This document shows positions 34,810-43,903 of a stretch of DNA of 64,000 nt, piece by piece. Below the pieces are notes generated by a model. It did no database searches, was not told the DNA's origin, and saw only the letters and a program-made list of their open reading frames with translations. This DNA comes from Peptococcaceae bacterium BRH_c4b (GTDB lineage: Bacteria; Bacillota; Desulfotomaculia; Desulfotomaculales; Desulfocucumaceae), in assembly GCA_000961595.1 (NCBI GenBank), contig LADO01000045.1:61886-125885 (forward strand), written 5' to 3'. A program made the translations under genes and the position numbers. Numbering within the stretch: position 1 is the stretch's first letter; each line of letters opens with the position of its first letter.

Positions 34810-35109
34810 TTATACCTGCATCCGTGAAATTTCCTGATATGCCTCAACTACTTTGTTTCTTACTTCAGTTGCCAGTAAAAGTATAATTTTGGCCTTTTCC
34901 ATGGCTATGGTGACCTGATGTACATCCTGGACTTCACCAGTCAGAAATCCTTTTACCGTTTCGTCGGAGTTTATTTGCGACTGATTAACATCCTGCAGGG
35001 CTTTATTAAGCATTTCACCGAACGAGCCTCCCGGCGCCACCTTGACGGTTTCCTGACCGGTAACGGATTGCACATGGGGCAGGATAAGAGGTACAGGAGC
35101 GATTTGCAT
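34810..35109 (-). CDS. fliE: Flagellar MS-ring/rod adaptor FliE
   Basis: 99 aa. The conserved C-terminal helix region reads FGEMLNKALQDVNQSQ, VQDVHQVTIAMEKAKI and RNKVVEAYQEISRMQV, all typical of FliE. It joins the rod to the MS ring. ATG at 35109 after GGGGGTAA. An AT-rich gap of 127 bp without evident features separates it from flgC. Confidence 0.95.
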   Translation of the reverse strand: MQIAPVPLILPHVQSVTGQETVKVAPGGSFGEMLNKALQDVNQSQINSDETVKGFLTGEVQDVHQVTIAMEKAKIILLLATEVRNKVVEAYQEISRMQV

Positions 35110-35236
35110 ATAACAGTTACCCCCACCAGTTAAGATTAAGACAACTAAATTGGTTAAAATTATTTTAAAGATTTGAAAAATTAAACCGATTTATTAAAAT
35201 AGCAATTATTTTTATTCAAAATACTTCTAATAACTC

Positions 35237-35677
35237 TTAACGTATAATATCGAGTGCCCGGGCAGCCATACTTTTGCCCGCGTTGAACACGGTTACATTG
35301 GCATCATAGGCCCTTGTGGCTGCAATCATATTTACCATCTCATTGGCTATATTAACATTCGGGTAGGCCACATAACCGTCCTGATTCGCGTAAGGATGGG
35401 AAGGATCATGCACCATTCTTGGCTCAGCCGGGTCCTGAATTATTTTGGGGACATGCACTCCTGACTCTTTGTACATTTCCTGCCCGGCCACGGAACCTGC
35501 CTCCATGGTCAGCAATTCTGAAAATACCGGCACATTGCGCCGGTATACCGGCCTGGACGGATCCCCGGGCACACCTGCGGTGTTGATATTGGCAATATTG
35601 TTTGAGATTAAATCAAGCCACAGCCGGTTTGCCGTCATACCCGACGCGCTGATGCCGAAGGATTCAAAAAAGGGCAA
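35237..35677 (-). CDS. flgC: Flagellar basal-body rod protein FlgC
   Basis: 146 aa. N-terminal ESFGISASGMTANRLWLD with SNNIANINTAG and C-terminal YPNVNIANEMVNMIAATRAYDANVTVFNA identify FlgC. Proximal rod protein. TTG start at 35677 after GGGGAGG, 2 bp after flgB. Confidence 0.96.
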   Translation of the reverse strand: MPFFESFGISASGMTANRLWLDLISNNIANINTAGVPGDPSRPVYRRNVPVFSELLTMEAGSVAGQEMYKESGVHVPKIIQDPAEPRMVHDPSHPYANQDGYVAYPNVNIANEMVNMIAATRAYDANVTVFNAGKSMAARALDIIR

Positions 35678-35679
35678 TA

Positions 35680-36084
35680 TTAACTACCTCCCCGTATAAC
35701 ATTTTCAAGACCCTTGAACTTATTGGACATGATCAGAGATGATGTATCATACAACAATGTATTTGCAGCAAGATTGACCATTTCCTGATCAATATCAACA
35801 TTGTTCTCCCCGTAACGCATGGTGGAGTCCTTTTCCTGTACAACACTAGGAGCAACATTTTCCATAGCTGGCGCTCCTCCCATATGCCTTAGGTTGGTGG
35901 TAAGCATTACGATTTCCTGCTTGCCCAAAGCTGCTTTAAGCTTTTCCTGGAAAGACACAAAGGATTTTTTAAAACCCGGGGTGTTGACATTGGCCACATT
36001 GTTGGCAATTACACGCTGGGACAAAGAGGCTGAATCAAGCTGTTTACCCAAGGCCATAAGTACCGGGTTGGAGAATAAATCCAT
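35680..36084 (-). CDS. flgB: Flagellar basal-body rod protein FlgB
   Basis: 134 aa. Short rod protein with VIANNVANVNTPGFKKSFVSF and the C-terminal NNVDIDQEMVNLAANTLLYDTSS. First gene of the 26-kb fla/che operon that runs to fliY. ATG at 36084 after AGGTGGTG. Confidence 0.96.
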   Translation of the reverse strand: MDLFSNPVLMALGKQLDSASLSQRVIANNVANVNTPGFKKSFVSFQEKLKAALGKQEIVMLTTNLRHMGGAPAMENVAPSVVQEKDSTMRYGENNVDIDQEMVNLAANTLLYDTSSLIMSNKFKGLENVIRGGS

Positions 36085-36156
36085 TCAGTTTTTCACCACC
36101 TGGAACCAAATTTACCATGCCTGGAAAACTAATCTACATTTGACCGTTACAACTAA

Positions 36157-36186
36157 AATATACAGAAAAAATTAATATACTGACAA
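36157..36186 (-). promoter_or_regulatory. Candidate sigma-A promoter of the fla/che operon
   Basis: TTGTCA (36186-36181) and TATATT (36162-36157) with an 18-bp spacer, each one mismatch from consensus, lie about 70 bp upstream of flgB. The rest of the 318-bp flgB gap to 36403 is AT-rich and holds the sigma-D promoter of the divergent gene. Confidence 0.55.
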
Positions 36187-36328
36187 TGTACAACACCTTA
36201 TCACTATGATTACTAAATATTCAACAAAAAATAATTTTTCCCTTCCATTACTTCCAATAAAATAATTTATCGACATAAATAACCAGCAAAAAAATGTCTT
36301 AAATTTTTTGCCCGGTTGATTATAATGC

Positions 36329-36356
36329 TAAAATTTCAGGTATATCCGCCGAATAT
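36329..36356 (+). promoter_or_regulatory. Sigma-D (FliA) promoter of the + strand calcium-loop gene
   Basis: TAAA (36329-36332), exactly 15 bp, then GCCGAATAT (36348-36356). The -10 matches GCCGATAT with one inserted A. It lies about 46 bp upstream of the ATG at 36403, so the gene is probably expressed with the late flagellar genes. Confidence 0.72.
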
Positions 36357-36402
36357 ATAAATAGTAGCAAAATTCTCCTATTAAAATAGAGGAGGAATAG
36401 TA

Positions 36403-37521
36403 ATGAAAATACAGGGTTCATCTATTATAATGTCGGGAAATTACAGTTCTATAGATATACAAATAAAGGAGGAATCATTAAAAACCTGGATAGGAAATGA
36501 ACGGCCAAATTTTGAGGGAGGAAAAATACCACAGGAACAGCTTTCGGCTCTGAAGCAGGACATATCTTTCAAGCAAGATATAATCGAAATTTCGGCGAAG
36601 GCCAGGGAAATGCTGGCCGGGTCAAGTTGCGCATCTGAAAAAATAAAGGCCAATCAACTAGAGGAACTGGACGACATAAGTGATAAGGACAAGTTTAAAC
36701 TCATACTGCTGCAAAAAATGCTTGAAAAGCTTACAGGTAAAAAAATAAAATTTAATATGCCTGAAAAAATAAAAATAAAAAATCCGGACTCAAATATAAA
36801 CAAAATGAAAAAAGACGGCGTCAGCCCCTCCCAGACCCAGGCAAAACAGGGGTGGGGTCTGGAATATGACTACCACGAATTAAAATATGAACAGGAGAAC
36901 ATGTCCTTCACTTCGACCGGAGTTATCAAAACTGCAGATGGCAGGGAAATAAATTTCACGGTAGAGTTAAATATGAGCAGAGAGTTCATGTCACAGAAGG
37001 ATATAAGGATAAGGGCCGGGGACGCCGTAATGAAAGACCCGCTGGTTATTAACTTTGACGGAACAGCTCCGGACCTAACGGACACCAAGTTTTCCTTCGA
37101 TCTTGATGCCGACGGCAATGCCGATCAAATATCCTTCGTCACCCATGGCAGCGGATTTCTTGCCCTTGACCTGAACGAAGACGGCACTATAAACAACGGC
37201 AGCGAGCTTTTCGGCCCCAACACAGGCAACGGTTTTACGGAGCTGGCCCAATACGATCAGGACCACAACAACTGGATAGATGAAAATGACGAGATATTAA
37301 ATCGCCTCCGGATCTGGACAAAGAACGAGGATGGCAGCGACAGTCTCTTTGCTCTGGGCGAAAAGGGCATCGGCGCCATATACCTTGGTAATGTGGAAAC
37401 TCCTTTCAGCTTCAAAGACAGTACAACTAACGAACCGCAGGGACAGGCAAGATCAACAGGTATTTTCATCCGGGAAAATGGTGCCGCCGGAACAGTGCAG
37501 CAAATCGATCTGGCGGTATAA
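36403..37521 (+). CDS. Secreted-type calcium-loop protein, candidate late flagellar accessory
   Basis: 372 aa; no named family recognised. The N-terminal half (1-150) is helical and lysine-rich, with no signal peptide. The start MKIQGSSIIMSG and a SAKAREML segment recall FlgM/FliK-like flagellar proteins. The C-terminal part has calcium-type acidic loops DLDADGNADQI, DLNEDGTINNG and DQDHNNWIDEND (about 225-300), spaced like dockerin/EF-hand or VCBS repeats. The ATG at 36403 follows GAGGAGG. A sigma-D promoter precedes it and it faces away from flgB. It converges on flaG at a shared terminator. Export through the flagellar type III system and a calcium-dependent surface or filament role are inference. 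Confidence 0.65.
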   Translation: MKIQGSSIIMSGNYSSIDIQIKEESLKTWIGNERPNFEGGKIPQEQLSALKQDISFKQDIIEISAKAREMLAGSSCASEKIKANQLEELDDISDKDKFKLILLQKMLEKLTGKKIKFNMPEKIKIKNPDSNINKMKKDGVSPSQTQAKQGWGLEYDYHELKYEQENMSFTSTGVIKTADGREINFTVELNMSREFMSQKDIRIRAGDAVMKDPLVINFDGTAPDLTDTKFSFDLDADGNADQISFVTHGSGFLALDLNEDGTINNGSELFGPNTGNGFTELAQYDQDHNNWIDENDEILNRLRIWTKNEDGSDSLFALGEKGIGAIYLGNVETPFSFKDSTTNEPQGQARSTGIFIRENGAAGTVQQIDLAV

Positions 37522-37531
37522 AAGATCTCGC

Positions 37532-37588
37532 ATACCCATAGAAAAACTCCCCGTGAGTACACACTACGGGGAGTTTTTCTATGGGTAT
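37532..37588. terminator. Bidirectional terminator, 23-bp perfect stem
   Basis: A 23-bp inverted repeat with no mismatch (37532-37554 and 37566-37588, loop of 11) has A5/T5 tracts within the stem. It separates the + strand calcium-loop gene from flaG and can terminate both. Confidence 0.88.
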
Positions 37589-37608
37589 ATTATATGTAGT
37601 ATATTGTA

Positions 37609-37977
37609 CTAGATAAATTTATCTACGATTATACCCAGCATTTTCTTGAAATAAGCAACCATATCCAGAACTTTCTCCGGCGGAATCTCCCTAATTACAG
37701 TATTGTCTTCCGTATTTATAACCTTTACGTAATATTCACCGCTTTCTTCGTGCAGAGAATATTTTAACTCTGTATGATACATTTCCATCGTGTTATTTAT
37801 CTGTTTAACAGCATTTTCTATCTGACACACATCGCTTTTATCAAAGTATTGCTCTTCCTGACCGATGATATCATCCGCAGACCATGGTGGGAAATCCCCC
37901 AAAATGTCCCGTTGATTTTGTAAATTTTCGTCAATTCCGGTTACAGGCATCCCCCCAGTTATACCCTGAACTTTCAC
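37609..37977 (-). CDS. flaG: FlaG family protein
   Basis: 122 aa. The C-terminal FlaG domain (about 50-120) reads LKYSLHEESGEYYVKVIN, NTVIREIPPEKVLDM and VAYFKKMLGIIVDKFI. FlaG proteins affect filament length and lie near fliD in many bacteria. GTG start at 37977 after TAGGAGGA. Last gene of the fliD-fliS-fliT-flaG unit. Confidence 0.9.
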   Translation of the reverse strand: MKVQGITGGMPVTGIDENLQNQRDILGDFPPWSADDIIGQEEQYFDKSDVCQIENAVKQINNTMEMYHTELKYSLHEESGEYYVKVINTEDNTVIREIPPEKVLDMVAYFKKMLGIIVDKFI

Positions 37978-37993
37978 CTTTCATTCCTCCTAC

Positions 37994-38404
37994 TCACTTT
38001 TTCTTTTCCACAAAAAACCCTGATAATTGATAAGGTCTATTTCCGTATAGATTAAACACATTTTTGAAGTTGGCCAAGTTTTTCAACTTCTGCTTGATAT
38101 TATTAACCTGCTCCATTGCTATCGGCTCAAGCTTACTATTAATCTCAATTATGTTATGCAAAATTGCAATATTTTTATGCTTAAGATCATCTATAATGCT
38201 ATTGTCCTCCGCCGCAATGGCTGATATAGATTCCATCAATACGTCTATGCCGTCAATTTCCTCTATCACGGACTGTCTGGCACCAATTAAATTAAGAAAT
38301 TCTTCAATATCACCTATTTCTAATTTTTTTCTCATACCAAGGGTGACTGATTCCATGCTTCTCAATAGTTCTCTTTTTTTCTCCAACAACTCAATAATCA
38401 TCAT
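37994..38404 (-). CDS. FliT-like flagellar chaperone
   Basis: 136 aa, almost entirely helical. LLEKKRELLRSMESVTLGM at the N-terminus and NIIEINSKLEPIAMEQVNNIKQKL later fit a FlgN/FliT-type export chaperone fold. The position directly after fliS supports a FliD chaperone (FliT). Sequence similarity within this family is low, so the call leans on context. ATG at 38404. AT-rich compared with the fla/che operon. Confidence 0.6.
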   Translation of the reverse strand: MMIIELLEKKRELLRSMESVTLGMRKKLEIGDIEEFLNLIGARQSVIEEIDGIDVLMESISAIAAEDNSIIDDLKHKNIAILHNIIEINSKLEPIAMEQVNNIKQKLKNLANFKNVFNLYGNRPYQLSGFFVEKKK

Positions 38405-38410
38405 ATGTCT

Positions 38411-38791
38411 TCAACCTTGATTATTATTCTGCTTTAACATTTCTGCCCATGCGTCCCTAAGACCTTCAATCAATTCCGCTACTTCCTTCATAGCTGCCCC
38501 ATCTTTTTTTATGTTAGCCGTAACCAAATGACTGTACATAAAGTCGTAAAGGCTGGATAGATTTTTCGCTATTTCATAGTTCATATTAAGAGTTGACGAG
38601 AGATATGAAATTATATCTTGAGCACTGATTAAATTTTCATTGACCTTCTCATAAGTTTTTTCCTCAACAGCCGCTATGGCAGCCTTAATGAATTTTATCA
38701 CCCCATTAAAAAGCATCAGAGTGAGTTCACCGGGGGAAGCGGAATTTATCGAATTAGCTTTATACTGCTGATAGGGATTGGCTAATGCCAT
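38411..38791 (-). CDS. fliS: Flagellin export chaperone FliS
   Basis: 126 aa. Begins MALANPYQQYKANSINSASPGELTLMLFNG, split by the conserved helix start; YDFMYSHLVTANIKKD follows. Four-helix-bundle chaperone that keeps flagellin unpolymerised before export; in Bacillus-type systems it also interacts with FliW. The ATG at 38791 follows AGGAG; an upstream start at 38812 is less likely. It follows fliD. Confidence 0.94.
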   Translation of the reverse strand: MALANPYQQYKANSINSASPGELTLMLFNGVIKFIKAAIAAVEEKTYEKVNENLISAQDIISYLSSTLNMNYEIAKNLSSLYDFMYSHLVTANIKKDGAAMKEVAELIEGLRDAWAEMLKQNNNQG

Positions 38792-38837
38792 TTTATTAAC
38801 ACTCCTATGCAATTATTTAACCATACTGAACTTAACC

Positions 38838-40343
38838 CTATGAACTGCTACTTCCCCCAAGCATCTGCGACAAATAGGCACTTTGGCTGTTAAATTGCTG
38901 AATGGCCTGCTCCATGGCAGTAAACTGCTTGTAATAGCGCTCATTCGCCACATCCATACGGTCTTGAGCAGTATCAATACTGCTGTCTATATCGGATATT
39001 CTTTTACCAATATAGCTATCATCCAACAATATACTACTGCTGTCGCTGCCCGCCTGATCAATAATCTTGTTCATGCCATTGTTTACATCTTCATACAACC
39101 GCGCTGCTATACCTTTTTGGCCATAATCATCGGATACATTGGTAAATAGCTTCATTATTCCTTCGGGATCATCTTCCAGCGCTTTCCGCAATTTATCCTC
39201 GTCTATTACCAGTTGTCCACTATTATAATCTTCAGTGGTGGTAATACCTATATCAGACAGACTTTTATATTCCCCTGTCAATCCTGAAACCGGTGCGGAC
39301 ATGGTTGAACGCATTTTGCCTCTTATTCCGGACAGTATATCATCATTGCGCAGTATCCCGCTGCGGGCTTTTTCTTCCCATTTCTCAATCTGCGTATCGG
39401 ATAATTGACTCCTCTGATCGTCGGTCAGGGGGACGTAATCCGAATAGCGTGTTTCACTTAACTTAGTAGTAATGGTATCCTCAATTTTATTATAGCTGTC
39501 AATAAAACTTACGATTGAGTTGTAAACCGCATCTGTATTACTAGTAACAGTAACCGTGCTGGCGCCCAAATTCTTCAAGGTCATGGTTACGCCGTTGACC
39601 GTAACGTTATTTACCGAACTGGTAAGCCCAGTGGCATCGCCAAAATCATACTGGGCATCCTGCCCGCTATTCACGCCGGATATTAGCTTCAGTTTCAAGG
39701 TATTGGCGCCAGTCCCCCCGGTATCGGAAAGAAAGCTACTGGTATCGTTAGTAACGTTGATTACCGCATCGGCGCCGGTGGTGGTTGTGTTTAAGAAAAA
39801 CCTGTTTTGGTCAGCATCGTAACTTGCGGTAATCCCTAAATCCGCCCCATTTATTTCTTTGACCACATCAGAAATAGTTTTGGTGGATGTATCAAAACTA
39901 AAATCGTGACTCCCCTTGCTGCCGGTAAGGGTGAAAGTGACAGTTCCGGATAAGCCAAACTGACCGCCTAAAGTTTTACCAGACTCATCAGCCAGCACAT
40001 CTGTGCTGGCCTTGGATACTCCCTCGGCCAGCCTGGTAACGTTTACTTGATATGTTCCCACAATGGCATTGCTGCCGGCAGTGGCCGTAAGCACGGTTTC
40101 ATCGGAAGATGAAACATTTTTTGCCAGGTAAGTTGACTGGAGTTTCATATTAAAGACCGTATCTCTGAAAGAACGCAGGGAAGTATTTATAGTCCGATAA
40201 TCCTCTTGCTTCCATTCCAGTGTTTGCTTGTTCTGATTGAGTTTATCAATGGGCACTTGATAGGCCTGCATTAATTGTTTAATTATCGAATCCGTATCTA
40301 TGCCGGATGACAAACCGCTTACCCGCAGCAGATTGGTGGTCAC
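38838..40343 (-). CDS. fliD: Flagellar filament cap protein FliD
   Basis: 501 aa. N-terminal LLRVSGLSSGIDTDSIIKQLM and C-terminal heptad-rich VANERYYKQFTAMEQAIQQFNSQSAYLSQML are the FliD hallmarks. The middle is beta-rich with Thr/Ser/Asp. It caps the filament and guides flagellin insertion. The GTG at 40343 is chosen; the frame runs back to 40451 through the promoter region. A sigma-D-like promoter is at 40384-40410, between legF and fliD. Confidence 0.94.
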   Translation of the reverse strand: MTTNLLRVSGLSSGIDTDSIIKQLMQAYQVPIDKLNQNKQTLEWKQEDYRTINTSLRSFRDTVFNMKLQSTYLAKNVSSSDETVLTATAGSNAIVGTYQVNVTRLAEGVSKASTDVLADESGKTLGGQFGLSGTVTFTLTGSKGSHDFSFDTSTKTISDVVKEINGADLGITASYDADQNRFFLNTTTTGADAVINVTNDTSSFLSDTGGTGANTLKLKLISGVNSGQDAQYDFGDATGLTSSVNNVTVNGVTMTLKNLGASTVTVTSNTDAVYNSIVSFIDSYNKIEDTITTKLSETRYSDYVPLTDDQRSQLSDTQIEKWEEKARSGILRNDDILSGIRGKMRSTMSAPVSGLTGEYKSLSDIGITTTEDYNSGQLVIDEDKLRKALEDDPEGIMKLFTNVSDDYGQKGIAARLYEDVNNGMNKIIDQAGSDSSSILLDDSYIGKRISDIDSSIDTAQDRMDVANERYYKQFTAMEQAIQQFNSQSAYLSQMLGGSSSS

Positions 40344-40383
40344 GATTATCACTACCTTTCTTAAGTAGATTGCTTTAATTACT

Positions 40384-40410
40384 TTTTCGGTTATACCGCA
40401 ATAAACTTTA
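40384..40410 (-). promoter_or_regulatory. Candidate sigma-D promoter of fliD-fliS-fliT-flaG
   Basis: TAAA (40410-40407), exactly 15 bp, then ACCGAAAA (40391-40384), which keeps the CCGA core and matches GCCGATAT at five of eight positions. It is 40 bp upstream of the fliD GTG start. Weaker than the hag and flgM promoters. Confidence 0.5.
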
Positions 40411-40456
40411 CAATAATATTTTAGAGTTGTAGGGCATTTTTCTTGTTCCACTCATA

Positions 40457-41149
40457 TCAGTGTAGACTTTTCAACAAAAAATCCACAATTTGTAAATCCA
40501 GTTCTGTATCCACATCATGTGATCTATCCTGTGGCATGACATATGCCACGGTATCACTAGAGATGAATGTGTTGCTACGCTTTAACCACTCCGTCTCAGC
40601 TACGTAAACGGCACCGTTTAGAGCATATACAACGGGCAAATCCTGTCTGCGGTTAATAGGTTGTTTTAGATTAACAAATGCAGAGATCCGGTTGCAGGCA
40701 TCCAAGGTATACATCCAATAAGGACTTTGGGGAGACTCGACAACCGAAACGCAGGCGGGAGCTTTTTGTAAAATGCATTTTTCCAGGCATCCATTGATGT
40801 CTTCAACTTTTCTTAAAGGTGAAGTAGGTTGAAGTAATACAACGTAATCATAATGCTCTGGTAATTCATAAACAGCATGCAGGACAGGATTTATGCCCGG
40901 TGTATCGTCCATAGCAAGCTCAACCGGCCTTGTGAAGGGCGCTTCGCACCACAATTTTTTGGCAATGTCGATTATCTCACTATCTTCAGAGGACAAAATC
41001 AGTCTATCTATATATTTTGTTTTCTGGGCTTCCTCAATGGTCCAGGCGATTAGCGGTTTTCCAGCAACCTCGCGGATATTCTTCCGGCGCACCCCCTTGG
41101 AGCCGCCCCGAGCGGGTATGATGGCAAGCACAGTTTTACCATTAATCAT
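40457..41149 (-). CDS. legF: CMP-nonulosonate (CMP-legionaminate) synthetase
   Basis: 230 aa. NeuA/LegF-type cytidylyltransferase: LAIIPARGGSKGVRRKNI at the N-terminus is the CTP-binding signature. LLQPTSPLRKVEDI and DTELDLQIVD are also family motifs. It activates the nonulosonic acid with CTP for transfer by Maf. The ATG overlaps the ptmE stop by 4 bp. Legionaminate as substrate is inferred from the LegB/LegC/PtmE neighbours; the sequence alone does not separate it from NeuA or PseF. Confidence 0.85.
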   Translation of the reverse strand: MINGKTVLAIIPARGGSKGVRRKNIREVAGKPLIAWTIEEAQKTKYIDRLILSSEDSEIIDIAKKLWCEAPFTRPVELAMDDTPGINPVLHAVYELPEHYDYVVLLQPTSPLRKVEDINGCLEKCILQKAPACVSVVESPQSPYWMYTLDACNRISAFVNLKQPINRRQDLPVVYALNGAVYVAETEWLKRSNTFISSDTVAYVMPQDRSHDVDTELDLQIVDFLLKSLH

Positions 41150-42195
41150 CCGAATACCTCCGGAAACTCTCCATTAGCTTTTTCATAGTCCACAGCCTGT
41201 CCAATATCAAGCCAGTATTCCCTAATTGGAAATACTGCTGTCTCCATATTTTTTTCAAGTAACTGTTTAAACAAATCCGGCATATCAAAATATGTATCCG
41301 GTGGAATAAAGTCCACCACAGTGTGGTCCAGTACATATATTCCCGCGTTTACAAAAAATCTTTGCACAGGTTTTTCATCTATACCTGCCAGACGATGCCT
41401 ATTAATCTTTACCACACCATATGGAACCTGGAAATCATACTCCCGCACACACATGGTTGCCATCGAACACTGCTCCAGATGAAAGCTCAGCAACTGGTCA
41501 AAATTGATTTTTGTTAACAAATCGCCATTCATTACCACCAGCGGCCTATTTAGCTTTACTGGAATCAAACTTAAAGCGCCGGCGGTGCCCATTCTCTTGT
41601 CTTCTTGTATATACTCTATACTCACTCCCCAGCGGGAGCCGTCGGCAAAATAATGCCTAACCATATCCCCTTTATAGTTAATAGAAATATAAAATTTATT
41701 AAAACCGAAATCTACAAAGTTCTCCAATATTGTCTCCAATATTGGTTTACTGCCTACTTTCAAAAGCGGCTTGGGGCAATCATCAGTCAAAGGGCGCAGA
41801 CGGCTGCCCAGCCCTCCAGCCATGAGCAACACAACATTCTCCCGCTGTCCGGGCTTGAGTAAATTCTCCAAGAATTCAACATTTATTACGCACCCATTAC
41901 TGTCAACCACCGGAATGTGCCTTAGTTTTTTAGCTTTCATTAAAGCAAGTATGTTCTTCCGGCTTTCTTTTATCCCGGCAACTGTGGGACAGCTATTCAT
42001 AATACTCCGTACCGGATGCTCCAGTGATATTCCTTTTAAAATACCACGGCGCACATCACCATCTGTAACCGTGCCCATTAACCTGCCGCCTGAATCCACC
42101 ACCAGGGCAATTTGTAATGTTGTTTTATCAATTAATTTGATGACATGAAGTATTGACTCATTAGGGTCTACTAATATTTTTTTCCAATCCTTCAT
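41146..42195 (-). CDS. ptmE: CBS-domain sugar nucleotidyltransferase, PtmE-like (glucosamine-1-P guanylyltransferase)
   Basis: 349 aa. Two CBS domains (about 1-115) precede a nucleotidyltransferase with LLMAGGLGSRLRPLTDDCPKPLLKV near residue 122 (the GxGxRxxPLT...PKPL signature). Campylobacter PtmE has this architecture and makes GDP-glucosamine for legionaminic acid, so a GDP-sugar route is inferred. The CBS pair may bind an adenosyl ligand for regulation. Overlaps legH and legF by 4 bp each. Confidence 0.82.
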   Translation of the reverse strand: MKDWKKILVDPNESILHVIKLIDKTTLQIALVVDSGGRLMGTVTDGDVRRGILKGISLEHPVRSIMNSCPTVAGIKESRKNILALMKAKKLRHIPVVDSNGCVINVEFLENLLKPGQRENVVLLMAGGLGSRLRPLTDDCPKPLLKVGSKPILETILENFVDFGFNKFYISINYKGDMVRHYFADGSRWGVSIEYIQEDKRMGTAGALSLIPVKLNRPLVVMNGDLLTKINFDQLLSFHLEQCSMATMCVREYDFQVPYGVVKINRHRLAGIDEKPVQRFFVNAGIYVLDHTVVDFIPPDTYFDMPDLFKQLLEKNMETAVFPIREYWLDIGQAVDYEKANGEFPEVFG

Positions 42196-42830
42196 AACGG
42201 TACCACCTTTGCCGGGATACCTACAGCTGTAACACTGTCCGGTAAATCACGGATTACTACAGATCCGGCTCCTACCTTTGCAGAACTGCCCACCGATAAA
42301 CCTTGTATTATTGTAGTTCCCGCTCCTATAAAAGATTTATCTCCTATATTAACGCCGCCGCACAGGGTAACACCAGTTGCCAAATGCACAAAAGAGCCGA
42401 TACTACAATCATGTTCCACTATCACTCCGGAATTAACGATGGTATTGCAACCTATAGAGGCACCCGTCTGGATTATGGAACCAGCCATAATTTGCACTCC
42501 TTCTGATAATTTGACGTCGCCGGCCATGACTGCTGAAGGGTGTACAATGTTAACAAAGTTATAGCCTTTATTTTTAAACAACCTGTATATCCCCTCCCTT
42601 GCTGACGACATACCTACCATGCCCAAACCATTCACAAGGCAAATTTTATCCGCAGGAAAATCATCTATAATGCTATCGTCACCAAGTACAGGCACTCCCA
42701 GTATTGAAGCGCCCCATTTCGACCTGTCTGTGTCCGTTACCCCCAGCATTGTTAACCCGCACAAAAGTAAAGTATCAATAAGCACCCTGGCATGGCCGCC
42801 GCCACCAATAATTATTAATGGCATATTCAT
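42192..42830 (-). CDS. legH: Sugar O/N-acetyltransferase, LegH/PglD/NeuD type
   Basis: 212 aa. N-terminal Rossmann part (LIIIGGGGHARVLIDTL) and a left-handed beta-helix of hexapeptide repeats (about 100-190) ending in GIPAKVVPL. In legionaminic acid synthesis LegH N-acetylates the 4-amino sugar with acetyl-CoA. NeuD-like O-acetylation is an alternative. The ATG overlaps the legI stop by 4 bp; legI-legH-ptmE-legF are translationally coupled. Confidence 0.82.
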   Translation of the reverse strand: MNMPLIIIGGGGHARVLIDTLLLCGLTMLGVTDTDRSKWGASILGVPVLGDDSIIDDFPADKICLVNGLGMVGMSSAREGIYRLFKNKGYNFVNIVHPSAVMAGDVKLSEGVQIMAGSIIQTGASIGCNTIVNSGVIVEHDCSIGSFVHLATGVTLCGGVNIGDKSFIGAGTTIIQGLSVGSSAKVGAGSVVIRDLPDSVTAVGIPAKVVPL

Positions 42831-43903
42831 AAGTTTATCATCTCGTCCCGCCTGTAATCCCTATCCGCTTTACGTCCTAAACAATCCCAAAAAAACATGG
42901 GAGAAACACCGGTACCCGGACGCTTAGCCGCTACGTTTTCTTCGGTAAATATTTCTCCTTTATTAATATCCCTTGCTGCCACAAGGCTTTTTCTGGCAAC
43001 CTTTGCATTATTTAGTTCAGACTGCGCTGGATATTTTATATTTGAACCGATTGCCTTCTCCACCTGGCGTATACTCTTTATCATTTGTGTGAGTTCATAT
43101 GGTTCAAGGGAGGCTTTGTGATCCGGCCCGGGCAGAGCCCTGCTCAGAGTAAAATGTTTTTCAATTACAGCAGCTCCGCGAGCAGCAGCAGCAATGGAAA
43201 CCGCTATACCAGGGGCATGATCTGAATACCCCACCGACAAACCAAAGGCGGATCTCAGGGTATCCATAGCCAGTAAGTTTACTTCTTCAAAAGGTGCCGG
43301 ATATTCAGTGGTACAATGCAGCAAGGTAACATTTTGTCTTAACGCCTGCTGACCTTCCTTCGACCAGTATGCCGCTTGAAAAACATTTAGAGCCGGCTCT
43401 TCTTTAGATCTGGTATAACCAAAAGCCAGTACCCCAAGGGCTGTTTCTATTTCACCCAGCGTACTCATGCCGGTAGATAGAATAACAGGCTTTCCGGTAA
43501 GCGCCACCCTTAATAATAGCGGCCCATTGGTAATTTCCCCGGAAGGCACTTTAAGTTGCAACAAGTTAAACCTACCGGCAAGCAAATCCACACTTTCCAT
43601 ATCAAATGGAGTGGATAAAAATTGAATCCCCTTTAACCGGCAGTATTTGATTAACTCCTCATGGGCATTTTCATCAAGCTCCAGTTTTTTTATCATTTCC
43701 AGTTGAGATTCCCTGCTGTCTGTTGTTTTAAGCTGGTACTCTGCCTTGGGAGCACAGGTACTTATTAATTTATCAGCCTTAAAAGTCTGGAATTTTACCG
43801 CATCTGCCCTGGCCTCTACTGCCACGTCAATCAATTGCCTGGCCAACTCTAACGAGCCGTTATGGTTTACTCCTGCTTCGGCGATGATGTAAACACTACT
43901 CAT
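42827..43903 (-). CDS. legI: Nonulosonate synthase (legionaminate synthase type, NeuB family)
   Basis: 358 aa. Condenses a hexosamine with PEP. The NeuB TIM-barrel has IIAEAGVNHNGSLELA at the N-terminus, AVKFQTFKA, and PSGEITNGPLL (the NeuB region around the metal site). The C-terminal SAF (antifreeze-like) domain follows from about residue 300 with SLVAARDINKGE and KRPGTGVSP. The ATG at 43903 follows AGGAG. GC content matches the host. A 353-bp empty gap and an AT-rich block lie upstream. Confidence 0.88.
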   Translation of the reverse strand: MSSVYIIAEAGVNHNGSLELARQLIDVAVEARADAVKFQTFKADKLISTCAPKAEYQLKTTDSRESQLEMIKKLELDENAHEELIKYCRLKGIQFLSTPFDMESVDLLAGRFNLLQLKVPSGEITNGPLLLRVALTGKPVILSTGMSTLGEIETALGVLAFGYTRSKEEPALNVFQAAYWSKEGQQALRQNVTLLHCTTEYPAPFEEVNLLAMDTLRSAFGLSVGYSDHAPGIAVSIAAAARGAAVIEKHFTLSRALPGPDHKASLEPYELTQMIKSIRQVEKAIGSNIKYPAQSELNNAKVARKSLVAARDINKGEIFTEENVAAKRPGTGVSPMFFWDCLGRKADRDYRRDEMINL

